From Pedobacter xixiisoli (GTDB lineage Bacteria > Bacteroidota > Bacteroidia > Sphingobacteriales > Sphingobacteriaceae), in assembly GCF_900215335.1 (NCBI RefSeq), contig NZ_OCMT01000004.1, positions 722,987 to 786,986 of the forward strand: 64,000 nucleotides of DNA, read 5' to 3'. Shown here one piece after another: positions 16,953 to 24,980 of this stretch. Within the stretch, counting starts at the first letter, position 1. Each line of letters starts with the position of its first letter. Below the pieces are notes generated by a model. That model was not told where the DNA came from. It worked only from the letters and a program-made list of their open reading frames with translations, and ran no database searches. Made by a program: the position numbers and the translations under genes.

Positions 16953-18443
16953 ATGCCTTTAAAAATATACCGTCTACCTCTCTTTTTGCTTGTTGTTCTA
17001 CTGCCGTTTTCGGCTGCTGCTAATTTCGATTTTAATGCCAATTGCGTTAAAGCCTATCAATCAATTTTTGAATTAAAACTCGGTACTGCGAAAGCTTTAA
17101 TTGCTGCCGAAAAGAAGGCCCGGCCGCAAAATTCGATTGTGCCCCTGCTGGAAAATTACGTAGATTATTTTTACCTATTGACTAACGAGAGTAAGGCAGA
17201 GTTTGAAAGATTGGAGGCTAATAAATCTAGCAGGTTAGACCAAATTAGCAAGGATGATAAAAATTCGCCCTATTATTTATATGCCCAGGCAGAAATCAAT
17301 TTACAGTGGGCATTGGTGCGTGGGCGCTACGGGGCTTATTTTGCTGCTTCCAGAGAAATTAATAGAGCCAACGGCTTATTGAAAGATAACCAAAAAAAGT
17401 TTCCTAATTTTCATCTAAACACGAAGGGCTTAGGCTTAATTAATGTAGTGATTGGCGCATTGCCAGATGGTTTTATGAAATCGGCACTGTCTACTTTTGG
17501 GGTGAAGGGCGATATCCAAACAGGCATCAGTCAGCTGGATAAATTGGCAGAGGAACTGCCTAAATCGACCTATGAGCCGTTTTATGAGGAGGTAATTTTC
17601 TATTATGCCTATATCCTCTCTGATGTAGCTAAAAGCCCGCAGGCCTATCCTAAAATCATGAAATATACTTCCCGCATTGCGGATAGTAGTCTGCTGAAAA
17701 CGTACATGCAGGCTTATGCTTGCGCCAGAAACGGAAAGAATGAGCAAGCGATAGAAATTTTAGAAAGTAGACCCAAGGGGAACGCTTATCAGCCATTTGC
17801 TTACCTAGATTACCTACTGGGCGTGGCTCGTTTAAATAAGTTGGATGTTAAGGCTGCGGCAAATTTCAATCAGTTTTTACAGGTTAATAAAGGCAACAAT
17901 TATATTAAAGATACTTACCTACACTTGGCATGGATTTCTTTGTTAAAAGACGATACCGCCGATTATAAAGCCTTTTTGAACAAGGTGAAGAGCAATGGAG
18001 CAACTTATGTAGAAAAGGATAAGCAGGCGCTTAATGAAGCTAATGCTCCCACGCCACATTTGGTATTATTAAAAGCTAGGTTATTATATGATGGCGGTTA
18101 TTTAACTCGTGCTTTAGAAGTGTTGTCAGCTAGCAAAGCTGATGATTTTAAGACGGTAAAAGATAAGGCCGAATATGCTTACAGATTGGGACGTGTATGC
18201 GACGATTTGGGCAAGGATGATGTCGCCCTTGCGCATTATCAAACAGCGTTTAATACAGGTAAAGGACTAAAATACTACTATGCCGCAAAATCGGCGGTAC
18301 TGATGGGGAATATCTACGAAAAGAAGAAAAATTTAGTACAGGCGAAAGCTTATTTCAATTTAGCGATTGGATTAAAAGACCACGAGTACGAAAATAGTAT
18401 AGAGAATGAAGCTAAGCAGGGCTTGAAAAGGATAGGGGGGTAA
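16953..18443 (+). CDS. Secreted TPR-like repeat protein
   Basis: This 496-aa protein has an N-terminal signal peptide (about residues 1-23, ending SAAA) and is then almost entirely alpha-helical. Alternating small and aromatic residues of TPR type are clearest at about 395-490 (YAYRLGRVCDDLGKDDVALA and YYAAKSAVLMGNIYEKKK). It probably acts in the periplasm as a protein-interaction scaffold. No catalytic motif is visible, and I recognise no specific family beyond TPR-like. It is a single-gene unit with its own promoter box at 16926. It converges on the KASIII gene, and a purine-rich heptad tract and a long hairpin fill the gap. Confidence 0.7.
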   Translation: MPLKIYRLPLFLLVVLLPFSAAANFDFNANCVKAYQSIFELKLGTAKALIAAEKKARPQNSIVPLLENYVDYFYLLTNESKAEFERLEANKSSRLDQISKDDKNSPYYLYAQAEINLQWALVRGRYGAYFAASREINRANGLLKDNQKKFPNFHLNTKGLGLINVVIGALPDGFMKSALSTFGVKGDIQTGISQLDKLAEELPKSTYEPFYEEVIFYYAYILSDVAKSPQAYPKIMKYTSRIADSSLLKTYMQAYACARNGKNEQAIEILESRPKGNAYQPFAYLDYLLGVARLNKLDVKAAANFNQFLQVNKGNNYIKDTYLHLAWISLLKDDTADYKAFLNKVKSNGATYVEKDKQALNEANAPTPHLVLLKARLLYDGGYLTRALEVLSASKADDFKTVKDKAEYAYRLGRVCDDLGKDDVALAHYQTAFNTGKGLKYYYAAKSAVLMGNIYEKKKNLVQAKAYFNLAIGLKDHEYENSIENEAKQGLKRIGG

Positions 18444-18562
18444 GAGGAGCAAAGAACAAGGAATAAGGAATAAGGAGCAAGGAACAAAGAACAAGGAGCA
18501 AGGAGCAAGGAGCAAGGAACAAGGAGCAAGGAGCAAGGAACAAGGAGCAAGGAGCAAGGAAT
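18444..18562. repeat. Heptanucleotide tract, 17 units, directly after a stop codon
   Basis: The tract begins at the first base after the stop codon (18441-18443) and runs for 119 bp. This is exactly 17 heptamers, dominated by AAGGAGC and AAGGAAC with AAAGAAC and AAGGAAT variants. The last units form the left arm of a hairpin with 18577-18590. Long open frames crossing it in other phases are artefacts of the repeat. Confidence 0.9.
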
Positions 18563-18597
18563 AGGCTATATCTTTGTTCCTTGCTCCTTGTTCTTTT
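18548..18597 (+). terminator. Hairpin terminator built from the heptad tract
   Basis: CAAGGAGCAAGGAA (18548-18561) pairs with TTCCTTGCTCCTTG (18577-18590) across a 15-nt loop, followed by TTCTTTT. It can end transcription of the TPR gene and lies between two convergent genes. One arm belongs to the heptamer tract, so the repeat seems to have been recruited as terminator structure. Confidence 0.75.
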
Positions 18598-18599
18598 AT

Positions 18600-19676
18600 C
18601 TAAAATTTATAAACTATCGCATTGATATGCATACCCGCACCAACGGAAGCGAAAACCGCATGGTCGCCTTTTTGGATTTGATAGCCATCAACTTTGTTTT
18701 TTAACACTAAATCTATTAAAGTTGGAACGGTAGCTACAGAGCTGTTGCCCAGCCAAGAAATGGTCATTGGAACTAATTTCTCTGGAACGGTATCTTCGCC
18801 GTAAAGCTTAAATAGACGTTTCATAATGGCATGGTCCATTTTACCATTAGCTTGGTGAATGAATACCATTTTGATTTGCTTTACATCTACACCCGATTTA
18901 TCTATGGCTTGTTTTACCAGTTGCGGAACGGTAATTACTGCAAATTCGTACAGCTTACGGCCCTTCATTTTGATGTAAGTGTTGCCGTTGGTTTCAGCTG
19001 GGTTATTGCTACCATCCATAGTTAGCATGTCTGCATAACTAGCATGGGTTTGTGCTCTATGCGCCAAAATTCCGGTTCTTTCCTCGCTTTCACTTTCTAC
19101 AGCTTCCAAGATGGTTGCACCTGCGCCATCGGCAAAAATCATACTGTCACGGTCGTGATGATCAACAATTCTCGACAAGGTTTCTGCACCAATTACCAGT
19201 ACTTTTTTAGCATCACCAGATTTGATGAGGTAATCTGCCTGTATCATGCCTTGTACCCATCCTGGACAACCGAAAATAATATCGAAAGCCACACAGTCTG
19301 GGTTGGCAATGCCTAATTGAAGTTTCACTTTAGCCGCTAAAGCAGGAAGCATATCTATGCGGTTGCTACCATGCTTTACATCTCCAAAGTTATGGCAGAA
19401 TAAGATGTAATCTAAAGTTTCTTTATCAATGCCTGCATCTTCAATTGCTCTGTGGGCAGCAATAAAACCTATATCGTGATTAAGTTGGTTGTCGTCTATG
19501 TAGCGTCTTTCGTTAATTTCGGTGATGTCTGCAAACTTTTGAATGATTTCCTCATTCTCCTTTTCAATTTTTACCCCACCATCAAAAAAAGTATGCTCAA
19601 GAAAGTGCTTTCCAGAAATTATATTTTCGGGAATGTAGCTCCCAGTACCGGTAATTACCGATTGAATTTTGTTCAT
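18600..19676 (-). CDS. Ketoacyl-ACP synthase III (FabH-like)
   Basis: This 358-aa thiolase-fold condensing enzyme carries the KASIII catalytic triad: Cys137 in FGCPGW, His274 in FIHQANG and Asn311 in WLGNSS. It would condense an acyl-CoA or acyl primer with malonyl-ACP. At 358 aa it is longer than housekeeping FabH (about 320-335 aa), mainly through extra sequence near residues 24-60, and its cysteine context differs from the usual A-C-[AS]-G-F. It may therefore serve specialised lipid or aryl-polyene synthesis rather than primary fatty acid initiation; that is an inference. It lies 79 bp downstream of the LUD gene on the same strand and may be co-transcribed with it. Confidence 0.85.
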   Translation of the reverse strand: MNKIQSVITGTGSYIPENIISGKHFLEHTFFDGGVKIEKENEEIIQKFADITEINERRYIDDNQLNHDIGFIAAHRAIEDAGIDKETLDYILFCHNFGDVKHGSNRIDMLPALAAKVKLQLGIANPDCVAFDIIFGCPGWVQGMIQADYLIKSGDAKKVLVIGAETLSRIVDHHDRDSMIFADGAGATILEAVESESEERTGILAHRAQTHASYADMLTMDGSNNPAETNGNTYIKMKGRKLYEFAVITVPQLVKQAIDKSGVDVKQIKMVFIHQANGKMDHAIMKRLFKLYGEDTVPEKLVPMTISWLGNSSVATVPTLIDLVLKNKVDGYQIQKGDHAVFASVGAGMHINAIVYKF

Positions 19677-19755
19677 ATACAGTTTTGTTTACACCTTATA
19701 CCAGTTCGGTATTCGGTATAAATGTAATACTGTTTAATGATAGAACAAAATTCTT

Positions 19756-20400
19756 TTAAGAAAAATCGTCGATTAAGAATACAAAAAGTTCCTTTGGCCC
19801 ATGTGCGCCAAGCACCAATGTTTTTTCAATATCTGCTGTACGGCTTGGTCCAGTAATATTGCTAATCATAGACGGGATTTGACTGCCATATTTGTTTTTT
19901 ATCAAAGCAAAGGCATCTTTTAAATCTAAAACCAGTTGACCAGTTCTGGCAATTACAATGTGGTGATGTGGGAATATACTTAATCTTCTGCCAGCTGCAT
20001 TGTGGTTGCTTACCATCACAGAACCGTTGCGGGCAACTAAGGCTTCACACATGGTGATACCTACTTCTGCCTGTTCAAAATCTTTGTCGGTTTGGTAAAA
20101 AGGGAATTCGTAGGTACTTAGCAGTTGTTGTAATTCTGGTTCCCAACAGTAAATTTTACGCCATTTGTACTTGTCTGCCAATTCTAAGATGTTTTCGATG
20201 AAATCAACTCCGTTTTCACAGAAAATAAAATTTCCAGAAACGGCACTCAATTGCTCGGCAAATAGAATTTCTAGCTCTTCTTCATTTTGTTGGTACAAAG
20301 GGCTTTCCTCTAAGTTAGGATAAGGGTTGTCACGCTTTTCTAATAGCGCTTTCCTTATTTTTTTAAGCATTAATTCTCTTGAGGTAATGTTTTCTTTCAT
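19756..20400 (-). CDS. LUD domain protein (LutC/YkgG family)
   Basis: This 214-aa protein matches the LUD domain of LutC, a component of the LutABC lactate-utilisation complex. The N-terminal SRELMLKKIRKALLEK is the usual opening of the family, and the domain ends near GPSRTADIEKTLVLGAHGPK, a conserved C-terminal signature. LutA and LutB are not adjacent, so the protein is either a solitary paralogue or works with subunits encoded elsewhere. A TATCTTTG box at 20414-20407 lies only 6 bp before the ATG, which predicts a nearly leaderless mRNA. Confidence 0.85.
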   Translation of the reverse strand: MKENITSRELMLKKIRKALLEKRDNPYPNLEESPLYQQNEEELEILFAEQLSAVSGNFIFCENGVDFIENILELADKYKWRKIYCWEPELQQLLSTYEFPFYQTDKDFEQAEVGITMCEALVARNGSVMVSNHNAAGRRLSIFPHHHIVIARTGQLVLDLKDAFALIKNKYGSQIPSMISNITGPSRTADIEKTLVLGAHGPKELFVFLIDDFS

Positions 20401-20406
20401 CTACTG

Positions 20407-20414
20407 CAAAGATA
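20407..20414 (-). promoter_or_regulatory. -7 box for the LUD gene
   Basis: On the minus strand this reads TATCTTTG, an exact match to TAnnTTTG. Its distance from the ATG at 20400 implies that transcription starts at or next to the start codon. Confidence 0.55.
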
Positions 20415-20484
20415 AGTATTGTTGAGACGTTTTGTTCGCTTTTTTGGCCACAGACTTGGGATGAGTGGCTTGAGTTGATTTTTC

Positions 20485-20554
20485 TAGCCACAGATGCACA
20501 GATTAATTGAATAAATATTATTCTTCTTGAAAAACATCTGTGCATCTGTGGCTA
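20485..20554. repeat. Inverted-repeat element, ATCTGTG family, copy 1
   Basis: TAGCCACAGATGCACAGAT (20485-20503) and its exact reverse complement (20536-20554) enclose a 32-nt loop. A second member with one mismatch lies at 38755-38815. The arms contain an internal ATCTGTG/CATCTGTGG direct repeat. There is no T-run, so it looks like a dispersed palindromic element rather than a terminator. Confidence 0.85.
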
Positions 20555-20564
20555 AAATTTTTCG

Positions 20565-20593
20565 CAAAAAAAATCCCGAGATAAACTCGGGAT
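20565..20593 (-). terminator. Terminator of the rsfS-ftsH operon
   Basis: Read on the minus strand, ATCCCGAG and CTCGGGAT (arms 20573-20580 and 20586-20593) form an 8-bp stem with a 5-nt loop, followed by a run of eight T. It lies 6 bp beyond the ftsH stop codon. Confidence 0.9.
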
Positions 20594-20598
20594 AAATT

Positions 20599-22683
20599 TT
20601 AGTGACTCAGTCCCTTGTTTTCGTTATCGGGAAGGTCTGTATTTTCTACCGCTGGAATAACTGGTTGGATTGTAAGTTCTTCTGCTGGTACATTTTCTGC
20701 TAGTAATTCTGTGCTTTCACTGTCTGACTTTCGTTTTCCGAAAATCTCTTCTAAATCTTCTTTGAAAATTACTTCAGAGGTTAAGAGCTTTTCTGCCAAT
20801 TTACCTAGGTTCTCTTGGTTGTCTCTTAAAATCTGCAAAGCACGAGCATATTGCTCTTCAATAATCTTACTTGCTTCTTCGTCAATAATTCTTGCCGTAG
20901 CTTCAGAGTAAGGTTTGGTAAAGCTTTCCTGGCCTCTTGAATCGTAGTAAGAAATGTTACCTAACTTTTCGTTTAAGCCATACATAGACACCATAGCATA
21001 AGCCTGCTTGGTTACTTTTTCCAAATCGCTCAATGCACCAGTACTAATTTTATTGAAAGTGATTTTTTCTGCAGCTCTACCGCCCATAGTGGCACACATT
21101 TCATCTAAGATTTGCTCTGTGGTGGTAATACTTCTTTCTTCCGGTAAATACCAAGCTGCACCTAGAGATTGTCCACGAGGAACAATAGTTACCTTGATTA
21201 AAGGATGTGCGTGTGGCAATAACCAAGAAACAGTAGCATGTCCAGCTTCGTGGAAAGCAATCGCTCTTTTTTCTTCTTTAGTAATGATTTTGTTTTTCTT
21301 CTCTAAACCACCAATAATTCTATCTACAGCATCTAAGAAATCTTGTTTCGTAACCGATTCATGACCTTTTCTAGCTGCAATTAATGCTGCTTCGTTACAA
21401 AGGTTAGCAATATCTGCTCCAGAGAAACCTGGCGTCTGTTTAGCCAAGAAATTGATGTCGATGTTGTCTTCTAACTTAATTGGCTTTAAGTGTACACCGA
21501 ATATTTCCTTACGTTCGTTAATGTCAGGCATATCCACATAGATTTGTCTGTCGAAACGGCCTGGTCTTAATAAGGCACTGTCCAATACGTCAGCTCTGTT
21601 GGTTGCGGCCATAATGATGATACCACTATCGGTACCGAAACCATCCATCTCTACCAATAATTGATTTAAGGTGTTTTCACGCTCATCGTTTCCACCCATC
21701 ATATTGCCTTTTCCCCTAGCTCTACCAATGGCATCAATCTCATCAATAAAGATGATGCAAGGCGCTTTGTCTTTTGCTTGCTTGAACAAATCACGTACAC
21801 GAGAAGCACCAACACCCACAAACATCTCCACAAAATCAGAACCTGATAGGGAGAAGAAAGGAACTTGAGCTTCGCCAGCAACGGCTTTAGCTAATAAAGT
21901 TTTACCTGTTCCAGGAGAGCCTACCAATAAAGCTCCCTTAGGTATTTTACCTCCCAAATTAGTGTATTTTTTAGGGTTTTTAAGGAAATCTACAATTTCC
22001 ATTACCTCTTGTTTTGCTTCTGTTAAGCCTGCAACATCGTTAAACGTGATGTTTACTTGGCTTTCTTTGTCGAATAGCGTTGCTTTAGATTTACCAATAT
22101 TGAAGATTTGGCCACCACCTCCTCCTCCGCCACCACTCATGCGGCGCATCATGAAAATCCATAAACCAGCAAATAACAATAAAGGCAAAATGATATTTAA
22201 AAATACACCTGCCCACGCATTTGATTTAGATACAGTTTCTACCTTAATCTGATTTGCTGGCGGAACATTAGCCTGAGATTCTTTCAATAACCTTTCCAGT
22301 TGGTCAGGGGAAGAGGCATTGAAAACCACCATTGGACCTCTATTACTACCAAAGCCTGTTTTGCTTTGGTATTTTTTATACTTAGGGTCGTCTTTCTTAC
22401 TGTCTTTGATATAAACCTCTGCCTTTACAATGTCATCAGCTTTGTAAGAAACAATCTTCTGCACATCGCCAGGAATTAGCATTTCTTTTTCAAAAGTGCT
22501 ATAACTGATTTGCTGTGCGTTATCGGAATTGAATAAAAAATTAACTGCTAAAAGACCAATAATAATGGCGGCATACACCCAAAAAATATTAAACTTTGGT
22601 GTTTTTTGAGGACGCTTAGGAATGTTAGGCATTCGCTTAGATGGTTTATTCGGCTTATCGGTTGAATTGTTGTTTTGTTCCAT
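20599..22683 (-). CDS. ftsH: ATP-dependent zinc metalloprotease FtsH
   Basis: This 694-aa membrane-bound AAA+ protease degrades misfolded membrane proteins and regulatory substrates. It has a first transmembrane helix at about 31-51, a periplasmic domain at about 55-150 and a second helix at about 155-178, followed by a glycine-rich linker. The AAA domain contains Walker A GSPGTGKT (near 255-262) and Walker B CIIFIDEID, and the protease domain carries the zinc motif HEAGH near residue 477. Length and order match the family. It lies 20 bp downstream of rsfS, forming a two-gene operon that ends at the terminator at 20565-20593. Confidence 0.97.
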   Translation of the reverse strand: MEQNNNSTDKPNKPSKRMPNIPKRPQKTPKFNIFWVYAAIIIGLLAVNFLFNSDNAQQISYSTFEKEMLIPGDVQKIVSYKADDIVKAEVYIKDSKKDDPKYKKYQSKTGFGSNRGPMVVFNASSPDQLERLLKESQANVPPANQIKVETVSKSNAWAGVFLNIILPLLLFAGLWIFMMRRMSGGGGGGGGQIFNIGKSKATLFDKESQVNITFNDVAGLTEAKQEVMEIVDFLKNPKKYTNLGGKIPKGALLVGSPGTGKTLLAKAVAGEAQVPFFSLSGSDFVEMFVGVGASRVRDLFKQAKDKAPCIIFIDEIDAIGRARGKGNMMGGNDERENTLNQLLVEMDGFGTDSGIIIMAATNRADVLDSALLRPGRFDRQIYVDMPDINERKEIFGVHLKPIKLEDNIDINFLAKQTPGFSGADIANLCNEAALIAARKGHESVTKQDFLDAVDRIIGGLEKKNKIITKEEKRAIAFHEAGHATVSWLLPHAHPLIKVTIVPRGQSLGAAWYLPEERSITTTEQILDEMCATMGGRAAEKITFNKISTGALSDLEKVTKQAYAMVSMYGLNEKLGNISYYDSRGQESFTKPYSEATARIIDEEASKIIEEQYARALQILRDNQENLGKLAEKLLTSEVIFKEDLEEIFGKRKSDSESTELLAENVPAEELTIQPVIPAVENTDLPDNENKGLSH

Positions 22684-22703
22684 GTAAAATGTTTTTTAAG
22701 GAG

Positions 22704-23078
22704 TTATGCACTCTTGTATGTAGTGGCTTCGGCATCGCCCCATAATTCTTCTATACCGTAAAATTCACGTTTTTCAGTTCTAAATATATGAACAACAATT
22801 TCCGAATAGTCTAAAATAATCCATTCAGCGTTGTCCTGTCCTTCTTTTTTCCAAGGATTGGTTTGCGTTAATTTATAGATTTCATCTTCTACACTATCAG
22901 CGATTGCTTTAACTTGTGTAGAAGAATCTGCATTGCAGATAATAAAATAATCGGAAACTGAACTATTTAGTCCCCTTAAATCCAATCGCACAATATCGTT
23001 CCCTTTTTTTTCTTGAATGCCTTGTACGGCTATTTCAGATAGGTATGTAGAAAGGTTGGCATTTTTCTTTTTTACCAT
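22704..23078 (-). CDS. rsfS: Ribosome silencing factor RsfS
   Basis: This 124-aa protein of the RsfS/Iojap/YbeB family binds ribosomal protein uL14 (L14) on the large subunit and prevents subunit joining when nutrients are scarce. Recognisable features are a central DYFIICNADSSTQVKAIADS segment and the C-terminal WIILDYSEIVVHIF. The length is typical. It starts the rsfS-ftsH unit and is divergent from birA across only 46 bp, so the two promoters must overlap. Confidence 0.93.
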   Translation of the reverse strand: MVKKKNANLSTYLSEIAVQGIQEKKGNDIVRLDLRGLNSSVSDYFIICNADSSTQVKAIADSVEDEIYKLTQTNPWKKEGQDNAEWIILDYSEIVVHIFRTEKREFYGIEELWGDAEATTYKSA

Positions 23079-23087
23079 TAAAAAAAT

Positions 23088-23095
23088 TAATTTTG
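23088..23095 (+). promoter_or_regulatory. -7 box for birA
   Basis: TAATTTTG matches TAnnTTTG and lies 29 bp before the TTG start of birA. It sits in the 46-bp gap between two divergent genes. Confidence 0.45.
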
Positions 23096-23124
23096 GTCTT
23101 CAATAAAATAATAAAAATCAACAC

Positions 23125-23904
23125 TTGCAAAATAACACTTTTTCAACATTATTTGTTGGTCAAAATCTTATCAAATTATCAGCGGTTGATTCTACTAATA
23201 ATTATCTGAAAAAACTAACTTCAAATTCCGAGCCATTGCCAGAAGGTACTGTAATTATGGCAGAGCATCAATTTGCTGGAAGAGGTCAGTTGGATAACGT
23301 GTGGCATGCAGCGCCTGGAAAGAATTTAACCTTTAGTTTGTTGTTAAGGCCAAACTTTCTTGCTGTAGAGAAACAATTTGCATTAAATATGTTAGTTTCT
23401 GTTGCTCTAAGCAATGTTTTGCTCAAATATTTACCTGTTGGACTAAGTGTGAAATGGCCAAATGATATTTACGTAGGTGATAAGAAAATTGGCGGTGTTT
23501 TAATAGAAAATATACTGGTTGGCAGTAAAATCAAACAAAGCATTATTGGCATAGGCTTAAATATAAATCAGTCAGATTTTGCTGATGATTTGAACGATCG
23601 CATCACTTCTATATCGCAAATTTTACAACAAGATGTGAATTTAATGGTGCTTTTGAATGAGATTTGCACGCAAATTGAGCAGTTGTACTTAAAGATGAAG
23701 GCTGGAACGGGTACAACGTTGCAAGATTTGTACGTTAGTAAACTGTACAGGTTAAATAAACTAGCAAAGTATAGTGCAAAAGGCCAGATTTTTGAAGGTA
23801 CAATAGAAGGAATCAGCCCAGAAGGATTATTGCGAATTAAACCTTTAGATGGACATATTGTCGAATTTGGCTTTAAAGAGGTGGCTTTTATTCAGCAACA
23901 ATAG
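23125..23904 (+). CDS. birA: Biotin-[acetyl-CoA-carboxylase] ligase
   Basis: This 259-aa enzyme attaches biotin to the acetyl-CoA carboxylase carrier protein via biotinyl-AMP. The GRGQ segment (52-55), KWPNDIYVGDKKIGGVLIE with the catalytic-site lysines, and the C-terminal small SH3-like domain are visible. There is no N-terminal helix-turn-helix, so this is a monofunctional ligase rather than a repressor. The start appears to be TTG at 23125, since no in-frame ATG lies nearby and VDSTNNYLKK follows at the expected distance. Confidence 0.93.
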   Translation: MQNNTFSTLFVGQNLIKLSAVDSTNNYLKKLTSNSEPLPEGTVIMAEHQFAGRGQLDNVWHAAPGKNLTFSLLLRPNFLAVEKQFALNMLVSVALSNVLLKYLPVGLSVKWPNDIYVGDKKIGGVLIENILVGSKIKQSIIGIGLNINQSDFADDLNDRITSISQILQQDVNLMVLLNEICTQIEQLYLKMKAGTGTTLQDLYVSKLYRLNKLAKYSAKGQIFEGTIEGISPEGLLRIKPLDGHIVEFGFKEVAFIQQQ

Positions 23905-23948
23905 AAATTAATTATAAATTGAATTTGACTAACTTATTAAATAAACAA

Positions 23949-24398
23949 ATGAAAAAAATCACATTAGTATTTGCTATAGTAGTGATGGCAACCATCAGTG
24001 CTTTTGCTCAATTAGAAAATCCGGTAACTTGGCAATATGCTGCTAAAAAAACAGGTAAGAATGAAGCTATACTTTACATTAAGGCAAGCATCGACCCTAA
24101 TTGGCATTTATACTCTCAAAACATCAAGCCAGGTGGTCCAAATAAAACTGAATTTACTTTTTTGCCTTCAAAAGAATATACTTTAGTTGGTAAAACTTTA
24201 GAGCCTAAGCCAATTACTAAATATGAAAAAGTATTTAAAATGGATGTAAGCTATTTTGAAAACGAAGTTCTTTTTACTCAAAAAGTAAAACTAAACAAGG
24301 CTACCACCGCTGTAAAAGGTAAAGTAGAATTTATGGTTTGCGACGATAAGCAATGTTTACCACCAAGCGAAGTCACATTTAGCATTCCGGTAAAATAA
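23949..24398 (+). CDS. Periplasmic DsbD N-terminal-domain-like protein, copy 1
   Basis: This 149-aa exported protein has a signal peptide (1-20, ending SAFA) and an immunoglobulin-like fold matching the N-terminal domain of DsbD. A Cys131/Cys136 pair (CDDKQC, then LPP) corresponds to the redox pair of that domain, which passes electrons to periplasmic partners. A paralogue follows at 24462, and the DsbD-like membrane protein at 24981 lacks this domain, so the three probably form a split DsbD system. I chose the ATG at 23949 over an upstream TTG because the signal peptide begins there. A terminator-like hairpin separates it from the paralogue. Confidence 0.85.
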   Translation: MKKITLVFAIVVMATISAFAQLENPVTWQYAAKKTGKNEAILYIKASIDPNWHLYSQNIKPGGPNKTEFTFLPSKEYTLVGKTLEPKPITKYEKVFKMDVSYFENEVLFTQKVKLNKATTAVKGKVEFMVCDDKQCLPPSEVTFSIPVK

Positions 24399-24415
24399 CT
24401 GAAATAAATGATAGG

Positions 24416-24444
24416 GAAGGAAGGCATTAGCTTTCCTTCTTTTG
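24416..24444 (+). terminator. Hairpin between the two nDsbD-like genes
   Basis: GAAGGAAGGC (24416-24425), an ATTA loop and GCTTTCCTTC (24430-24439) form a 10-bp stem with one G-U pair, followed by TTTTG. Termination here may be partial, because the downstream genes belong to the same pathway. Confidence 0.7.
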
Positions 24445-24461
24445 TTATAAGAGCTTGGTAG

Positions 24462-24902
24462 ATGAAAAGATTAATACTGTTTGTTCTCCTTATGCAAAGC
24501 GGGATGGCTTTTGCTCAGTTGCAGAAACCTGTTACGTGGTCTTATTTGTCTAAGAAAATCAACAAGCAAGAAGCCGAAGTTTATTTGAAGGCAACGATCC
24601 AAAATGGTTGGCATATTTATTCGATGCAAGTCAGTGGAGGCCCAATTCCAACAAGTTTCCATTTTAGTCCGTCTAAAGCTTATCGCTTAATTGGTAAAAC
24701 CATAGCGCCAACACCATTAGCGAAGTATGACAAGGTAATTCAGAAAAAAATTACATTTTTTGAAAAAGAAGTGGTGTTTAAGCAACGCATCAAACTGCTA
24801 AAGCCTAAGGTGGTGGTAAGTGGTGTACTCGAATTTATGGTGTGTAGCGATAAGAGTTGTTTACCCGCTGAAGAAGTAGCTTTTAAAATCCCTGTATCTT
24901 AA
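24462..24902 (+). CDS. Periplasmic DsbD N-terminal-domain-like protein, copy 2
   Basis: This 146-aa paralogue of the preceding gene has a signal peptide (about 1-18, ending AFA), the same W-H-Y motif region (NGWHIYS) and a Cys128/Cys133 pair in CSDKSCLP. The sequences are clearly homologous but diverged throughout, so the duplication is old. The likely role is relaying electrons from the DsbD-like protein encoded next to a particular set of oxidised substrates. Why two copies exist is not known. Confidence 0.82.
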   Translation: MKRLILFVLLMQSGMAFAQLQKPVTWSYLSKKINKQEAEVYLKATIQNGWHIYSMQVSGGPIPTSFHFSPSKAYRLIGKTIAPTPLAKYDKVIQKKITFFEKEVVFKQRIKLLKPKVVVSGVLEFMVCSDKSCLPAEEVAFKIPVS

Positions 24903-24980
24903 AGGTTAGGCTTTTATGATGTGCAATTGACCTGATAAATTGAAAATTATCACTAATTTCACGCTCCACACAACACACAA

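Noticed and set aside
18350..18557. Minus-strand frames reading LLLAPCSLLL repeats
   Set aside because: They are produced by the heptad tract at 18444-18562: 7-mers give a 21-bp (7-residue) coding period. No real protein is supported.
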